Origin: Scatomorpha sp964367935 | GTDB taxonomy: Bacteria > Bacillota > Clostridia > Oscillospirales > Oscillospiraceae | Length of the DNA stretch: 64,000 bases | NCBI GenBank assembly: GCA_964367935.1 | Contig: CAYIYZ010000008.1 | Span: forward strand, 1-64,000 | Direction of reading: 5' to 3' | In this document: piece after piece, positions 39,281 to 47,822 of the stretch | Layout of the letters: every line of letters starts with the position of its first letter | Position numbering within the stretch: position 1 is the stretch's first letter | The notes under the pieces: generated by a model | Told to the model about the DNA's origin: nothing | The model's input: only the letters and a program-made list of their open reading frames with translations | The model's database searches: none | Program-made: the position numbers and the translations under genes

Positions 39281-41509
39281 ATGACAAAAGCATGGCAAGG
39301 TTTTAAGGCAGGTATTTGGCAAGAGAAGGTAGATGTATCTAACTTCATTTTGAATAATTTCACCGCTTACGAGGGCGATCATGAATTTTTGGCAGCGCCA
39401 ACGGAGCGAACAATGGCATTACTTGAAAAGGCGGAGGCACTGTTTGCCGAGGAACTTAATAAGGGCGGGGTGTTGTCCATAGACACGGAGACGGTGACCT
39501 CCTTGCTCAGTTACGGCCCCGGTTACCTCGATAAGGAAAATGAGATTATCGTGGGATTTCAGACAGACAGTCCTTTGAGACGTGGTGTGAATCCCTTTGG
39601 CGGCTTAAAGATGACGCGAGATGCCTGCGAGGCCTATGGCTATAAGTTGTCCGATAAGGTTGAGAGCGAGTTTCAGTACCGCACAACGCATAATGACGGA
39701 GTGTTTCGTGTGTACACGGATGAGATGCGTACGGCACGCAGTTCGGGTATAATAACGGGCTTACCTGACGCTTACGGCAGAGGACGTATCATAGGTGATT
39801 ACCGTCGTGTTGCACTCTACGGTACGGATTATCTCATAGAGATGAAGAGGAGAGATAAGCGTGAGCTGGGCGAGGACATCATGGATGTGGATACAATCAG
39901 GCAGACGGAGGAACTGTATCAGCAGATAGCATTTTTGGAGAAGCTGCGTGATATGGCAAAGCTCTACGGCTACGATATAACTAGGCCGGCGACCAATGCT
40001 CGTGAAGCTGTGCAATGGCTTTACTTTGCGTATTTGGGTGCAATAAAGGAGCAGAACGGTGCAGCTATGAGCTTGGGGCGTGTCAGCACGTTTCTTGATA
40101 TATACTTTGAGCGTGATATAAATAAGGGCTTGCTCACAGAGAGCGGTGCACAGGAGCTTATGGATGACTTTGTACTTAAACTGCGTATGGCACGCCATTT
40201 GCGTACACCTGATTATAATGAGCTTTTCGGCGGAGATCCGATGTGGATCACGGAGTGTGTCGGCGGTGTTTCGGAGGATGGTCGTCACCTTGTGACGAAG
40301 AACTCTTTCCGTGTGCTACATACGCTGTACAATTTAAAGCCGTCGGCAGAACCGAATCTAACGATACTTTGGGCGGACGCTTTACCCGAGGGCTTTAAGC
40401 GCTATGCCGCTAAGGTCTCTTGCGATACGGATTCTGTACAGTACGAAAATGATGACCTAATGCGCCCCACCTACGGCGACGATTACGGCATAGCCTGCTG
40501 CGTATCTGCTATGCGTTTGGGTAAGGAAATGCAGTTTTTCGGAGCACGTGCTAACCTCGCCAAGATGTTGTTAATGGCACTTAACGGCGGCAGGGACGAA
40601 AAGAGCGGTAAGCAAGTCGGCCCTGAGATGCCGGTGTACAGTGGTGATTACCTTGACTATGACACTGTTATGTCTATGATGGAGCCTTATCGTAACTGGC
40701 TGGCGAAGCTCTATGTGAATACGATGAACGTCATACACTACATGCACGATAAATACGCTTATGAGAAGACGCAGATGGCCTTACATGATACGGTAGTACA
40801 TCGCTATATGGCTTTCGGTGTGGCGGGCATGAGCGTGCTTGCGGACTCCTTGGCGGCGATTAAGTATACTCGTGTAAAGGTTGTGAGAGATGACAGGGGC
40901 ATAATATCCGAATTTGAGATAGAGGGCGAATATCCGCAGTTTGGCAATGATGATGACAGGGTCGATGATATAGCGGCGGAGCAGATAAGGGATTTTTACA
41001 ATGCGCTAAAGGAGCATAAGACCTATAGGGACGCAGAGCATACGCTGTCGGTGCTCACGATAACGTCGAATGTGGTGTATGGCAAGAAAACGGGAGCGAC
41101 ACCTGACGGCAGGCAGGCAGGCGAGGCGTTTGCACCGGGGGCTAACCCCATGCACGGTAGGGAGAAGCAAGGTGCGCTCGCTTCACTTAACTCGGTTGCC
41201 AAGATACCTTATGACTGCTGCCGAGACGGTGTTTCGAATACCTTCTCAATCATACCTGAGGCGCTTGGAAAGTCTGAAAAAGAGCGTTTTGATAATCTCG
41301 TTTCGCTATTGGACGGCTACTTCGCACAGGGTGCACATCATTTGAATGTAAATGTGTTAAAACGAGAGGTGCTTATGGCGGCGTATGAGAGGCCTGAGCT
41401 GTACCCGAACCTCACAATCCGTGTGTCGGGTTATGCAGTGAATTTCAGTAAGCTGAGTAAGGAACAACAGCTGGAGGTAATTTCACGTACCTTCCACGAC
41501 AACATGTAG
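39281..41509 (+). CDS. pflB: Formate C-acetyltransferase (pyruvate formate-lyase)
   Basis: A 742-residue cytosolic glycyl-radical enzyme that splits pyruvate with CoA into acetyl-CoA and formate. The catalytic Cys pair is in YGIACCVSAMRLGKEMQ (near residue 408) and the radical glycine is in IRVSGYAVNFSKLSKEQQ near residue 717. GANPMHGRE is the family's conserved late segment. It is oxygen-sensitive, which fits a strict or facultative anaerobe. The activase gene follows after two bases and a ZTP riboswitch precedes it, so formate output, the source for 10-formyl-THF, is tied to one-carbon status. AAAGGAG precedes the ATG. Confidence 0.98.
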   Translation: MTKAWQGFKAGIWQEKVDVSNFILNNFTAYEGDHEFLAAPTERTMALLEKAEALFAEELNKGGVLSIDTETVTSLLSYGPGYLDKENEIIVGFQTDSPLRRGVNPFGGLKMTRDACEAYGYKLSDKVESEFQYRTTHNDGVFRVYTDEMRTARSSGIITGLPDAYGRGRIIGDYRRVALYGTDYLIEMKRRDKRELGEDIMDVDTIRQTEELYQQIAFLEKLRDMAKLYGYDITRPATNAREAVQWLYFAYLGAIKEQNGAAMSLGRVSTFLDIYFERDINKGLLTESGAQELMDDFVLKLRMARHLRTPDYNELFGGDPMWITECVGGVSEDGRHLVTKNSFRVLHTLYNLKPSAEPNLTILWADALPEGFKRYAAKVSCDTDSVQYENDDLMRPTYGDDYGIACCVSAMRLGKEMQFFGARANLAKMLLMALNGGRDEKSGKQVGPEMPVYSGDYLDYDTVMSMMEPYRNWLAKLYVNTMNVIHYMHDKYAYEKTQMALHDTVVHRYMAFGVAGMSVLADSLAAIKYTRVKVVRDDRGIISEFEIEGEYPQFGNDDDRVDDIAAEQIRDFYNALKEHKTYRDAEHTLSVLTITSNVVYGKKTGATPDGRQAGEAFAPGANPMHGREKQGALASLNSVAKIPYDCCRDGVSNTFSIIPEALGKSEKERFDNLVSLLDGYFAQGAHHLNVNVLKREVLMAAYERPELYPNLTIRVSGYAVNFSKLSKEQQLEVISRTFHDNM

Positions 41510-41511
41510 AT

Positions 41512-42228
41512 ATGAAAGGGTATATACATTCTTTTCAGTCTATGGGCGCTGTAGACGGCCCCGGCGTGCGTTTTGTAACGTTCATGCAGGGTTGTCCTTT
41601 GCGCTGTGCTTATTGCCATAATCCCGACACTTGGGATTATGGCAAAGGTAGTGTTTATAGCGTCGAGGAGGTTGTCGCTAAGCTCACAAGGTTTATACCC
41701 TATATAAAAAATGGAGGACTCACCGTGTCAGGCGGTGAGCCCTTGTCGCAGATTGGCTTTGTTCAGGAGCTTTTTATAAGAGCGCATGAGCTGGGTTTGC
41801 ATACGGCGCTTGACACGTCGGGCATAGGTGACTTACATGAGGCTGAGCGTTTACTGGAGCATACGGATCTTGTGCTCCTGGATATTAAGTTTACAAACTG
41901 CGAGGATTATAGTAAGTATGCTGAGGCGGATTTTACGAAAGTTAGGGCGTTTTTGGATTTGTGCGGAAGAAAACAACAGAAGATTTGGATACGTCAGGTA
42001 ATAGTGACGGGCATAAATGATGACCTCGAGAATATAGAGCAGCTATGTAAAATAATAGAGCCGTATTCAAAAATTGTTGAAAAAGTAGAGTTACTGCCGT
42101 TTCGGAAGATTTGCCTTGCAAAATACGACAGTATGGGACTGAAATTCCCTTTTGCACATATAGGAGAGACGACAGAAGCGAAAATAGATGAACTGAATTT
42201 ATGGTTAGAAGCGAAATCTGTCAGATAG
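41512..42228 (+). CDS. pflA: Pyruvate formate-lyase activating enzyme
   Basis: A 238-residue radical SAM enzyme. The cluster motif CPLRCAYCHNPDTW (residues about 30-43) holds CxxxCxxC, GGEPL is the SAM-binding strand, and LDIKF, RQVIVTG and PFRKICLAKY are standard PflA features. It generates the glycyl radical on PflB. The start is two bases after the pflB stop. No second ferredoxin insert is present, so it belongs to the PflA rather than the glycerol-dehydratase activase type. Confidence 0.97.
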   Translation: MKGYIHSFQSMGAVDGPGVRFVTFMQGCPLRCAYCHNPDTWDYGKGSVYSVEEVVAKLTRFIPYIKNGGLTVSGGEPLSQIGFVQELFIRAHELGLHTALDTSGIGDLHEAERLLEHTDLVLLDIKFTNCEDYSKYAEADFTKVRAFLDLCGRKQQKIWIRQVIVTGINDDLENIEQLCKIIEPYSKIVEKVELLPFRKICLAKYDSMGLKFPFAHIGETTEAKIDELNLWLEAKSVR

Positions 42229-42251
42229 CACTTTTTGTGTTCTTTAGCGTG

Positions 42252-42280
42252 TTGACATTTTGTGAAAATGTGTATATAAT
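42252..42280 (+). promoter_or_regulatory. Promoter of the HD-domain gene
   Basis: Full consensus TTGACA (42252-42257), 17-bp spacer, TATAAT (42275-42280), followed by GGAGG before the ATG. Confidence 0.85.
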
Positions 42281-42306
42281 TTTAGAAAATTCGGAGGTGC
42301 AAAATT

Positions 42307-42855
42307 ATGTCATATATTCCAACACCCGAGCAGGCCTTGGAGCTTACTAAAAAGTATAATACGGAGCCGTTTCATATACATCATGCGCGAACAGTGGGCA
42401 AGGTAATGGGATATTTAGCCAAGGAATTTGATCCCGGCCGTGAAGAATTTTGGGAGGCTGTGGGCTATTTGCATGATATAGATTTCGGGATGTGGCCGGA
42501 GCTACATTGTGCAAAGGCAAAGGAACTACTCGCTGAGCACGAGATAGACGATGAGATGATACATGCGGTGATCAGCCACGGGTACGGAATATGTTATGAC
42601 GTGGAGCCTGAGACTAAGATGGAAAATGTACTGTATGCCGTTGACGAATTGACAGGACTTATAGGAGCGGCGGCGCTCATGAGACCTACCGGCATGGACG
42701 GCATGGAAGTTAAGTCGGTTGCTAAGAAATTTAAGGATAAGAAGTTTGCTGCAGGCTGCTCGCGCGAGACGATAAATAATGGCGCTGAGAGACTGGGTAT
42801 GACTTTAAATGAGTTAATAGAGATGACTCTAGGTGCTATGCTAGCCACTGTATGA
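42307..42855 (+). CDS. HD-domain metal-dependent phosphohydrolase
   Basis: A 182-residue cytosolic protein of the HDIG-like family. An upstream His (FHIHHARTVGKVMGYLAKEF), the HD pair in GYLHDIDFGMW near residue 58, and HAVISHGYG near residue 80 form the metal site. Substrates of such small HD proteins are nucleotides or unknown phosphates. It has a very strong promoter of its own. Similar proteins are common in Clostridia and annotated only as hydrolases. Confidence 0.85.
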   Translation: MSYIPTPEQALELTKKYNTEPFHIHHARTVGKVMGYLAKEFDPGREEFWEAVGYLHDIDFGMWPELHCAKAKELLAEHEIDDEMIHAVISHGYGICYDVEPETKMENVLYAVDELTGLIGAAALMRPTGMDGMEVKSVAKKFKDKKFAAGCSRETINNGAERLGMTLNELIEMTLGAMLATV

Positions 42856-42868
42856 GTTATCATTAAAT

Positions 42869-42905
42869 GAGTCCGCAGGCAGTAACTTGCGGGCTTGTTT
42901 TTACA
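42869..42905 (+). terminator. Probable terminator after the HD gene
   Basis: Stem GTCCGCA(GG) / (CT)TGCGGGC followed by TTGTTTTT. Confidence 0.65.
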
Positions 42906-42960
42906 AAGTCGGGATAGAATAGGCAATAGAGCGAGTCTAATACTGTATTGGAGGCGAAAA

Positions 42961-44706
42961 ATGGATAAAGCTCAGGTTTTGATAGTAGACGATAGCTTGA
43001 TGAATCAGGCAGTGCTTCGCAATATATTGCAAAATGAATATGAGGTGTTCTGTGCAAGTAGCGGTATGGAGATGTTCAGTGTATTAGAGGAGACTGATCC
43101 AAAACTTATCTTGCTCGATGTGGTCATGCCCGAAATGGATGGCTTCGCTATAATAGAGAAGCTGAAATCGGGCGATGAGTACAGTCGTATACCTGTAATA
43201 TTCATAACGGGTCTTAATGATGCTAAGAGCGAGGAGCGTGGATTTAGTTTAGGCGCTATTGACTATATAACAAAGCCGTTTATAGAGCGAATAGTGCTTG
43301 CTCGTGTGCGTTCATATGTTCAGCTTTATGAATTTATAGAGATGACAGAACGCATGGGCAGAAACGACGGTCTGACGGGGCTTCTCAATAAGCGGGCGAC
43401 GGAAGAGCAGATCCAAAAACAGTTAAGTGTCAAGGGGAAGCTGACGACGGGTGCGCTCATGATAATAGATATAGATAATTTTAAGAGCATAAATGATAGT
43501 TTCGGACATCTGTACGGCGATGCGGTCATATCACAGTTGGGCAGTGCCTTGAGAGGCATTTTCCAAAAGAGTGATATATTAGGGCGCGTGGGCGGAGATG
43601 AGTTTTTCGTGTTTTTGCGTAACTATAAAGACAAGGCAGTGTTGATTAAAAAGGCGGAGGAAGTTGGTGTAGCGTTTCGTAAGACGCATGAACAAGGTGG
43701 GGTTAAGGTAGATATATCTGCAAGTATAGGTATAGCTACGATGGATGACTCTGTCGAGTTTGAGCAGATGTATAAACTTGCGGATATAGCGCTGTACAAT
43801 TCTAAGGCTAAAGGCAAAAACTGCCATACATTTTACGAGGGACAAGAAGAATTGAGCTATGTGTCGGAGCGCACACAGATAGAGCGCAGTTCGAGGACTA
43901 GACAAGATCCTAGTGCGAGCATAGATGATTTTAATACAAACTTCAGGGAATTTGTGTATAATTATGTAGAGGGTTCTAAGGTAGCGGAGTATACTATACA
44001 GTCAATTATGCAGTTGATATGTGCGCAGTTTTCATTTACATCAGCTTCTATATCGAAGCTTGATTATGCGGATGGAATTATTAAGTATACGAAGGACTGG
44101 AGCAATATAAATCCTGACAAGCATCCTGTATCACGAGAGATAGGCTTAGACGATATAACAGGCATGTACAATGCGTTCGAGGCACATCAGTTACTTGTGT
44201 CTGGGGACGAGGATGAGTTGCCGGAGATATTGTCAAAAGACAAAGAGGACAGGGTATATTCCTATTTTCCACTACGAAATAAGAAAGTATTGCTAGGCTA
44301 CCTCAGCTTTGAGAGTGCTGCCGGAGAGACGAAGATAAGCCCGAAACAAAAGAAGTCTATAGTTGGGGTGTGTCAACAGCTTTCGACGGTTATAATAAAT
44401 CAATTTTTGTTGAGCAATGCCATGAGTGCCAAGGAAAATATCACTTCTGTGCTAAATAATTTAAGTATGCCTGTGTATGTGACGAGTCCGCAGAGGGTGC
44501 GTCCTATGTTTATAAACGAGGCGGCGAAGGCGAAGGGCGTTAAGCCGCACGGTCGTAACTGCTTTACAAAAGGCTGTGTGTCAGAGGCGTGTCCATTGAA
44601 AGCGGCGGTGGAAAACGGCGGATTTTATGAGAACGAGCATGTAAGTTGTAAGGAAATATCGTGGTCGGAGGACGGCGTAGCCTATGTAATTACGGAGAAA
44701 ATGTAG
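42961..44706 (+). CDS. Response-regulator diguanylate cyclase with C-terminal GAF-like region
   Basis: A 581-residue cytosolic protein. Receiver domain (residues 1-125): acidic VDDS, phospho-acceptor Asp in LILLDVVMPEMDGF, Thr in FITGLND, Lys in ITKPFIE. A GGDEF domain (about 140-305) has an intact RVGGDEFFVFL signature and no obvious RxxD inhibitory site (QKSD at that place). Residues about 320-500 look like a GAF-type sensor, and the last 90 residues end in a cysteine motif (CFTKGCVSEACPL) that could bind a metal. The ATG at 42961 follows TTGGAGG. It makes c-di-GMP when phosphorylated; its kinase is not nearby. Its position next to an HD protein and a GNAT gives no further clue. Confidence 0.9.
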   Translation: MDKAQVLIVDDSLMNQAVLRNILQNEYEVFCASSGMEMFSVLEETDPKLILLDVVMPEMDGFAIIEKLKSGDEYSRIPVIFITGLNDAKSEERGFSLGAIDYITKPFIERIVLARVRSYVQLYEFIEMTERMGRNDGLTGLLNKRATEEQIQKQLSVKGKLTTGALMIIDIDNFKSINDSFGHLYGDAVISQLGSALRGIFQKSDILGRVGGDEFFVFLRNYKDKAVLIKKAEEVGVAFRKTHEQGGVKVDISASIGIATMDDSVEFEQMYKLADIALYNSKAKGKNCHTFYEGQEELSYVSERTQIERSSRTRQDPSASIDDFNTNFREFVYNYVEGSKVAEYTIQSIMQLICAQFSFTSASISKLDYADGIIKYTKDWSNINPDKHPVSREIGLDDITGMYNAFEAHQLLVSGDEDELPEILSKDKEDRVYSYFPLRNKKVLLGYLSFESAAGETKISPKQKKSIVGVCQQLSTVIINQFLLSNAMSAKENITSVLNNLSMPVYVTSPQRVRPMFINEAAKAKGVKPHGRNCFTKGCVSEACPLKAAVENGGFYENEHVSCKEISWSEDGVAYVITEKM

Positions 44707-44722
44707 TTAAGGGGTGGTAGAA

Positions 44723-45220
44723 GTGGAGCTGGCAGCCATAACGGTAGAGGATGTAAGCCACGCTATGGACATAATAGACGGGGCGAAGCGGCATTTGAGG
44801 GAGCAGGGCATAGACCAGTGGCAGACAGGTTACCCCGACTTTGAGTGCATAAGAGGTGACGCTGTAAATAAAAAAGGCTTTTTCATAAAAGACGGTGATC
44901 AGGTGCTGGGCTACCTGTGCATTGACTTTGAGGGCGAGCCTGCCTATGAGGACTTGGACGGCACTTGGACGAGCGACGAGGACTATGTGGTGGTACATCG
45001 CATGGCTTTCAGTGAGCTTGCACGTGGAAAGAGCTTGTCTGATACAGTGTTTAGCTTGGTGGAGCGTATGAGTGCCGAGCGTGGTGTACGCTATTTTCGA
45101 GTTGACACGGACAGTGACAATGCGAAGATGCAGCATGTGTTGAAGAAGAATGGCTTTACATATCGCGGTACGATATGCTTTGACAATAGCCAGAAGATAG
45201 CGTTTGACAAAATATTTTAG
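44723..45220 (+). CDS. GNAT-family N-acetyltransferase
   Basis: A 165-residue protein starting at a GTG preceded by AAGGGGTGG; a GTG at 44714 overlaps that site. It fits the GNAT fold: HAMDIIDGAKRHLREQGIDQWQTGYPD at the N-terminus, the core strand VVVHRMAFSELARGKSLSDTVF with a weak acetyl-CoA loop (the usual Q/RxxGxG/A is RGKS here), and the terminal YFRVDTDSDNAKMQHVLKKNGF. Substrate unknown. It follows the diguanylate cyclase gene by 16 bp and may be co-transcribed. Confidence 0.82.
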   Translation: MELAAITVEDVSHAMDIIDGAKRHLREQGIDQWQTGYPDFECIRGDAVNKKGFFIKDGDQVLGYLCIDFEGEPAYEDLDGTWTSDEDYVVVHRMAFSELARGKSLSDTVFSLVERMSAERGVRYFRVDTDSDNAKMQHVLKKNGFTYRGTICFDNSQKIAFDKIF

Positions 45221-45249
45221 ACAACAAAAAAGTCATGGCAACAAACTCT

Positions 45250-45416
45250 CGTCCTTTGCCGAGCAAAGATTTTTCTAAAATCACGGCGAGTTGCCTGGTC
45301 TGATTTTAGAAAAATGTTAGATTTTATCGGCGGCGGGGCGTGTACACGCCTCCGATTCCGCTCGAGGCTCGCAAGCCGAGAACCCCCTTTTGTCGAAAAA
45401 CCTGTTTTTCGACAGT
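45250..45416. repeat. Mosaic intergenic hairpin repeat, copy 5, with nested 52-bp insert
   Basis: Reverse-orientation relative of the block at 2644-2760. 45391-45414 is the TGTCGAAAAAC palindrome, and 45358-45390 the GAGGCTCGCAAGCCGAGAAC block. At 45269-45320 a 52-bp segment interrupts the match: perfect 15-bp arms ATTTTTCTAAAATCA (45269-45283) and TGATTTTAGAAAAAT (45301-45315) with a 17-base loop. In the 2.7-kb copy the flanks GCAAAG and ATTTTATC are joined directly. Confidence 0.75.
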
Positions 45417-45422
45417 CTAAAC

Positions 45423-45461
45423 AAAAAATGAGCACTGCGTAAAACGCAGTGCTCATTTTTT
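45423..45461. terminator. Terminator between the GNAT gene and secG
   Basis: Perfect 18-bp stem AAAAAATGAGCACTGCGT and complement with an AAA loop; T tracts on both strands between converging genes. Confidence 0.92.
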
Positions 45462-45473
45462 GTTAATTTACGA

Positions 45474-45710
45474 TTAGATTAGGTTCAGCGCAAGTGTCAA
45501 AACAACAAAAAGCAGAGCAATCCACTTAGTTGCTTTAGCTAGACGATCGTCCCAAGACTTTGCCTTGCCCTTAGACATGAAAGTGTCGGCACCGCCGGAG
45601 ATAGCGCCGGATAGACCTGCGCTCTTGCCGGACTGCATTAAAACGACCAAAGTAACGGCTATGCCGGATAAAAGCTGTAAAACTGTAAGTGCGGTTAGCA
45701 TTATATTCAA
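45474..45710 (-). CDS. secG: Protein translocase subunit SecG
   Basis: A 78-residue membrane protein with two helices (LTVLQLLSGIAVTLVVLMQSG and WIALLFVVLTLALNLI) and the conserved linker SAGLSGAISGGADTFMSKGKAKSWD. It supports SecYE during protein export. It stands alone; rnr and smpB, frequent neighbours in Firmicutes, are not adjacent in this window. Confidence 0.95.
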   Translation of the reverse strand: MNIMLTALTVLQLLSGIAVTLVVLMQSGKSAGLSGAISGGADTFMSKGKAKSWDDRLAKATKWIALLFVVLTLALNLI

Positions 45711-45745
45711 TCCCTTCGGTATAAATTATAATCGATACTCGAATT

Positions 45746-45774
45746 AATCTAACACAAAAAAATTGCTTTGTCAA
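45746..45774 (-). promoter_or_regulatory. Promoter of secG
   Basis: Minus strand TTGACA (45774-45769), 17-bp spacer, TAGATT (45751-45746). Confidence 0.75.
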
Positions 45775-45823
45775 TTATAATCTGTTATTATGTAAGTGTA
45801 ATATTGCAGGTTTTGGAGTGAAT

Positions 45824-46681
45824 ATGCTAAAAAACAAGAAACTGCGAGTCTTGGTATATATATTATTGACTCTGTTATTAATTTATACGGTGCTTGTCGT
45901 TTTACAGGGGCCTGTGGCATATTCGAATATACCGTATGTGTTACCGACTGCCGAACCTGTCGACCTGTACGAGTTTTTTTATGGTGACGAACTTGGTGAT
46001 GAGGACTATGCTGTCATCATGGAGCAGACAGGATTGGGTAAGGCGGCGACGGATAGTTTACGAGCACAGGGCGATATGGGCTATGAAACACTTATGCTAA
46101 CGCAAGCGCAGTATTTAGCGGACTATGAAGTGCAGATAAAACCCATGTTCTTTATTGAGTTTTTTACGAAGGAACATAGGTTAATGAATAGTGATGGCGA
46201 GACGGTGTATGGACCGGATTTTGTGGACTTACGTCCGGGCGATATACTGGTTTCTTTGTCCACGCATTCAATATGGGGTTGGTACCACGGCCATGCCGGC
46301 TTGGTGATAGATGAGGATACAGCCTTAGAGAGTCGTGCTTTGGGCGAGAACTCTGTATATACGAATTTGCAGTACTGGCGGCGCTATACGAGCTATGCGG
46401 TGTTACGTGTTAAGGGTGCGGACGAGCAGATGGTGGCTGAGGTGCTGGAATATGCCGAGGAGCATTTGTATGATGTACCTTATGATCTGTTGGCAGGCTT
46501 AGGTGCTGATAAGTTTGAGAGCGGCGACATAGGCACGCAGTGCGGACATTTGGTCTGGCAGGCGTGGCAGAGTGTAGGGGTGGACTTAGACTCCAATGGT
46601 GGACGGATAGTATCGCCGGCGGATTTGTTGTATAGCGATAAATTAGAGGTGGTTCAGGTGTATGGCCTAAAACTGTCGTAG
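45824..46681 (+). CDS. Membrane-anchored YiiX-type permuted papain-like protein
   Basis: A 285-residue protein. One N-terminal transmembrane helix (VLVYILLTLLLIYTVLVVL) puts the rest outside. A helical linker precedes the YiiX/NlpC-P60-related domain (about residues 130-280): LRPGDILVSLS, then the presumed catalytic His in WYHGHAGLVIDED and, near the C-terminus, the Cys in GTQCGHLVWQAW, the permuted order (His before Cys). Family members are thought to cut amide bonds in peptidoglycan or lipid-linked substrates. The ATG at 45824 follows TTGGAG; a GTG six bases earlier is possible. It is followed 18 bp later by the thioredoxin-like gene, likely as a pair. Confidence 0.8.
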   Translation: MLKNKKLRVLVYILLTLLLIYTVLVVLQGPVAYSNIPYVLPTAEPVDLYEFFYGDELGDEDYAVIMEQTGLGKAATDSLRAQGDMGYETLMLTQAQYLADYEVQIKPMFFIEFFTKEHRLMNSDGETVYGPDFVDLRPGDILVSLSTHSIWGWYHGHAGLVIDEDTALESRALGENSVYTNLQYWRRYTSYAVLRVKGADEQMVAEVLEYAEEHLYDVPYDLLAGLGADKFESGDIGTQCGHLVWQAWQSVGVDLDSNGGRIVSPADLLYSDKLEVVQVYGLKLS

Positions 46682-46699
46682 AAGAGGGGGCGGGGCGAG

Positions 46700-47254
46700 A
46701 TGGAGGAGAATAGTAAGCCGAGGATAAGGATAAAAAGAAGTGTGGTAATTAGGGTGGTGGCGTACAGCTTTATACTTTTGTCTGCCTTGCTTATATGGTG
46801 GTTGACGGAACCGCCCGACATCGAAGATCGTGAGCCGGGCGAGGTTTTGCGTGACTTTACTTTTGAGGTAAGTGAAATAGATTTAGAGCAGCTTCGCAGT
46901 TATGGAATTCCGATAGTATTGGTGTTTGGAATAACGGATACCGAGCGTATGCAGGAGATGCTACCTTATCTAAAAGAGATGAACTTAAAATTATATCCCC
47001 ATGCATTTATAAAGTACGTGGATTTACGTGAATATCCGAGCGCGGTCGCTGACTTCCCTGTGCTGACGCTACCGACGCAGGTGTTTTATGCAGATGATGG
47101 CAATGCATATGTGCCCGATGATGTAGAGCTTGAGGATTTAAGCTTGTACTATCACAGGGGTACAGGTAGGCATGAGCATACGGTGCATGAGGGCGCTTTG
47201 TCTGAGGACGAGCTTGCGATGATATTGGCGGATATGGGTGTAGAATGGGAGTGA
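46700..47254 (+). CDS. Membrane-anchored thioredoxin-fold protein lacking CxxC
   Basis: A 184-residue protein with a basic start, one transmembrane helix (VVAYSFILLSALLIWWL) and an extracytoplasmic thioredoxin-like domain (about residues 60-180). GIPIVLVFGITDTERMQEMLPYLKEM aligns with the strand-CxxC-helix unit of thioredoxins, with TDTE in place of the CxxC; FPVLTLPTQVFYADDG has the cis-Pro position. There is no cysteine in the protein, so it cannot do disulfide exchange. GGGGCGG precedes the ATG. It follows a YiiX-like gene by 18 bp and could be a binding or scaffold partner. Confidence 0.7.
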   Translation: MEENSKPRIRIKRSVVIRVVAYSFILLSALLIWWLTEPPDIEDREPGEVLRDFTFEVSEIDLEQLRSYGIPIVLVFGITDTERMQEMLPYLKEMNLKLYPHAFIKYVDLREYPSAVADFPVLTLPTQVFYADDGNAYVPDDVELEDLSLYYHRGTGRHEHTVHEGALSEDELAMILADMGVEWE

Positions 47255-47297
47255 GTTGAGGGATATAAAGTAAATGCGGTGGAATTTTAAAAATGTA

Positions 47298-47369
47298 TTG
47301 ACATTTAGGAAAAAACAGTATACTATGAATTGAACAGCGATGCAGCGATGCGAATCTGCGTCGCTGTAT
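47298..47369 (+). promoter_or_regulatory. Promoter and 5' hairpin of the zinc-ribbon gene
   Basis: TTGACA (47298-47303), 17-bp spacer, TACTAT (47321-47326). The leader contains a hairpin with arms ACAGCGATGCAG / CTGCGTCGCTGT (about 47334-47369, one G-U pair) 23 bp before the start codon. Confidence 0.7.
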
Positions 47370-47391
47370 ATTTTATGTAAAGAGGTATCAC

Positions 47392-47655
47392 ATGTTCAAC
47401 GACAAGACCATCGCCTGCAAAGATTGTGGGCAAGACTTCGCTTTTACTGCAAGCGAGCAGGAATTTTTCGCTGAGAAGGGCTTCACAAATGAGCCTCAGC
47501 GTTGCAAGCCGTGCAGAGATGCTCGTAAGGGCATTACTCGTGGCCCCAGACAGATGTTTGACGCAGTATGTGCAGAATGCGGAGTGGAGTGCAAGATCCC
47601 CTTCGAGCCGCGCACCGATCGTCCCGTCTACTGCAGCGACTGCTTTAGGAAATAA
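47392..47655 (+). CDS. Small zinc-ribbon protein
   Basis: An 87-residue protein with four CxxC pairs: CKDCG, CKPC, CAECG and CSDC. They make two zinc-binding units, the first of the 'probable zinc-ribbon' type (ACKDCGQDFAFTASEQEFF...QRCKPCRDARK) and the second close to the CxxC-CxxC C-terminal domain (FDAVCAECGVECKIPFEP...PVYCSDCF). Such proteins are abundant in Firmicutes and may bind RNA or ribosomes; no function is proven. AGAGG site before the ATG, own promoter and terminator. Confidence 0.88.
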   Translation: MFNDKTIACKDCGQDFAFTASEQEFFAEKGFTNEPQRCKPCRDARKGITRGPRQMFDAVCAECGVECKIPFEPRTDRPVYCSDCFRK

Positions 47656-47679
47656 ATCTCGTTTCCGAAGCGAAAAGCA

Positions 47680-47726
47680 AAAGCGCCCGATAGCTGACCT
47701 TGTGTCAGGCTGTCGGGTGCTTTTTA
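47680..47726 (+). terminator. Terminator after the zinc-ribbon gene
   Basis: Stem AAAGCGCCCGATAGC with GCTGTCGGGTGCTTT (two wobble pairs) followed by a T tract. Confidence 0.85.
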
Positions 47727-47734
47727 TTTATTTT

Positions 47735-47822
47735 TTGGCCTTGTTTGGTCGGGGCTACCGCCCCGAGACCCCACGATTTTTTGAAAAAAATCGAGTAAAA
47801 CTTTTATCTTGACTTCGCCCCT
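47735..47822. repeat. Mosaic intergenic hairpin repeat, copy 6
   Basis: A GTCGGGGCTACCGCCCCGAG hairpin (47751-47770) next to the A/T hairpin module with CGATTTTTT arms (47774-47793) and AAAACTTTTAT...GACTTCGCCCC. This whole stretch reads as the reverse complement of 12672-12724 with small changes. Confidence 0.7.
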
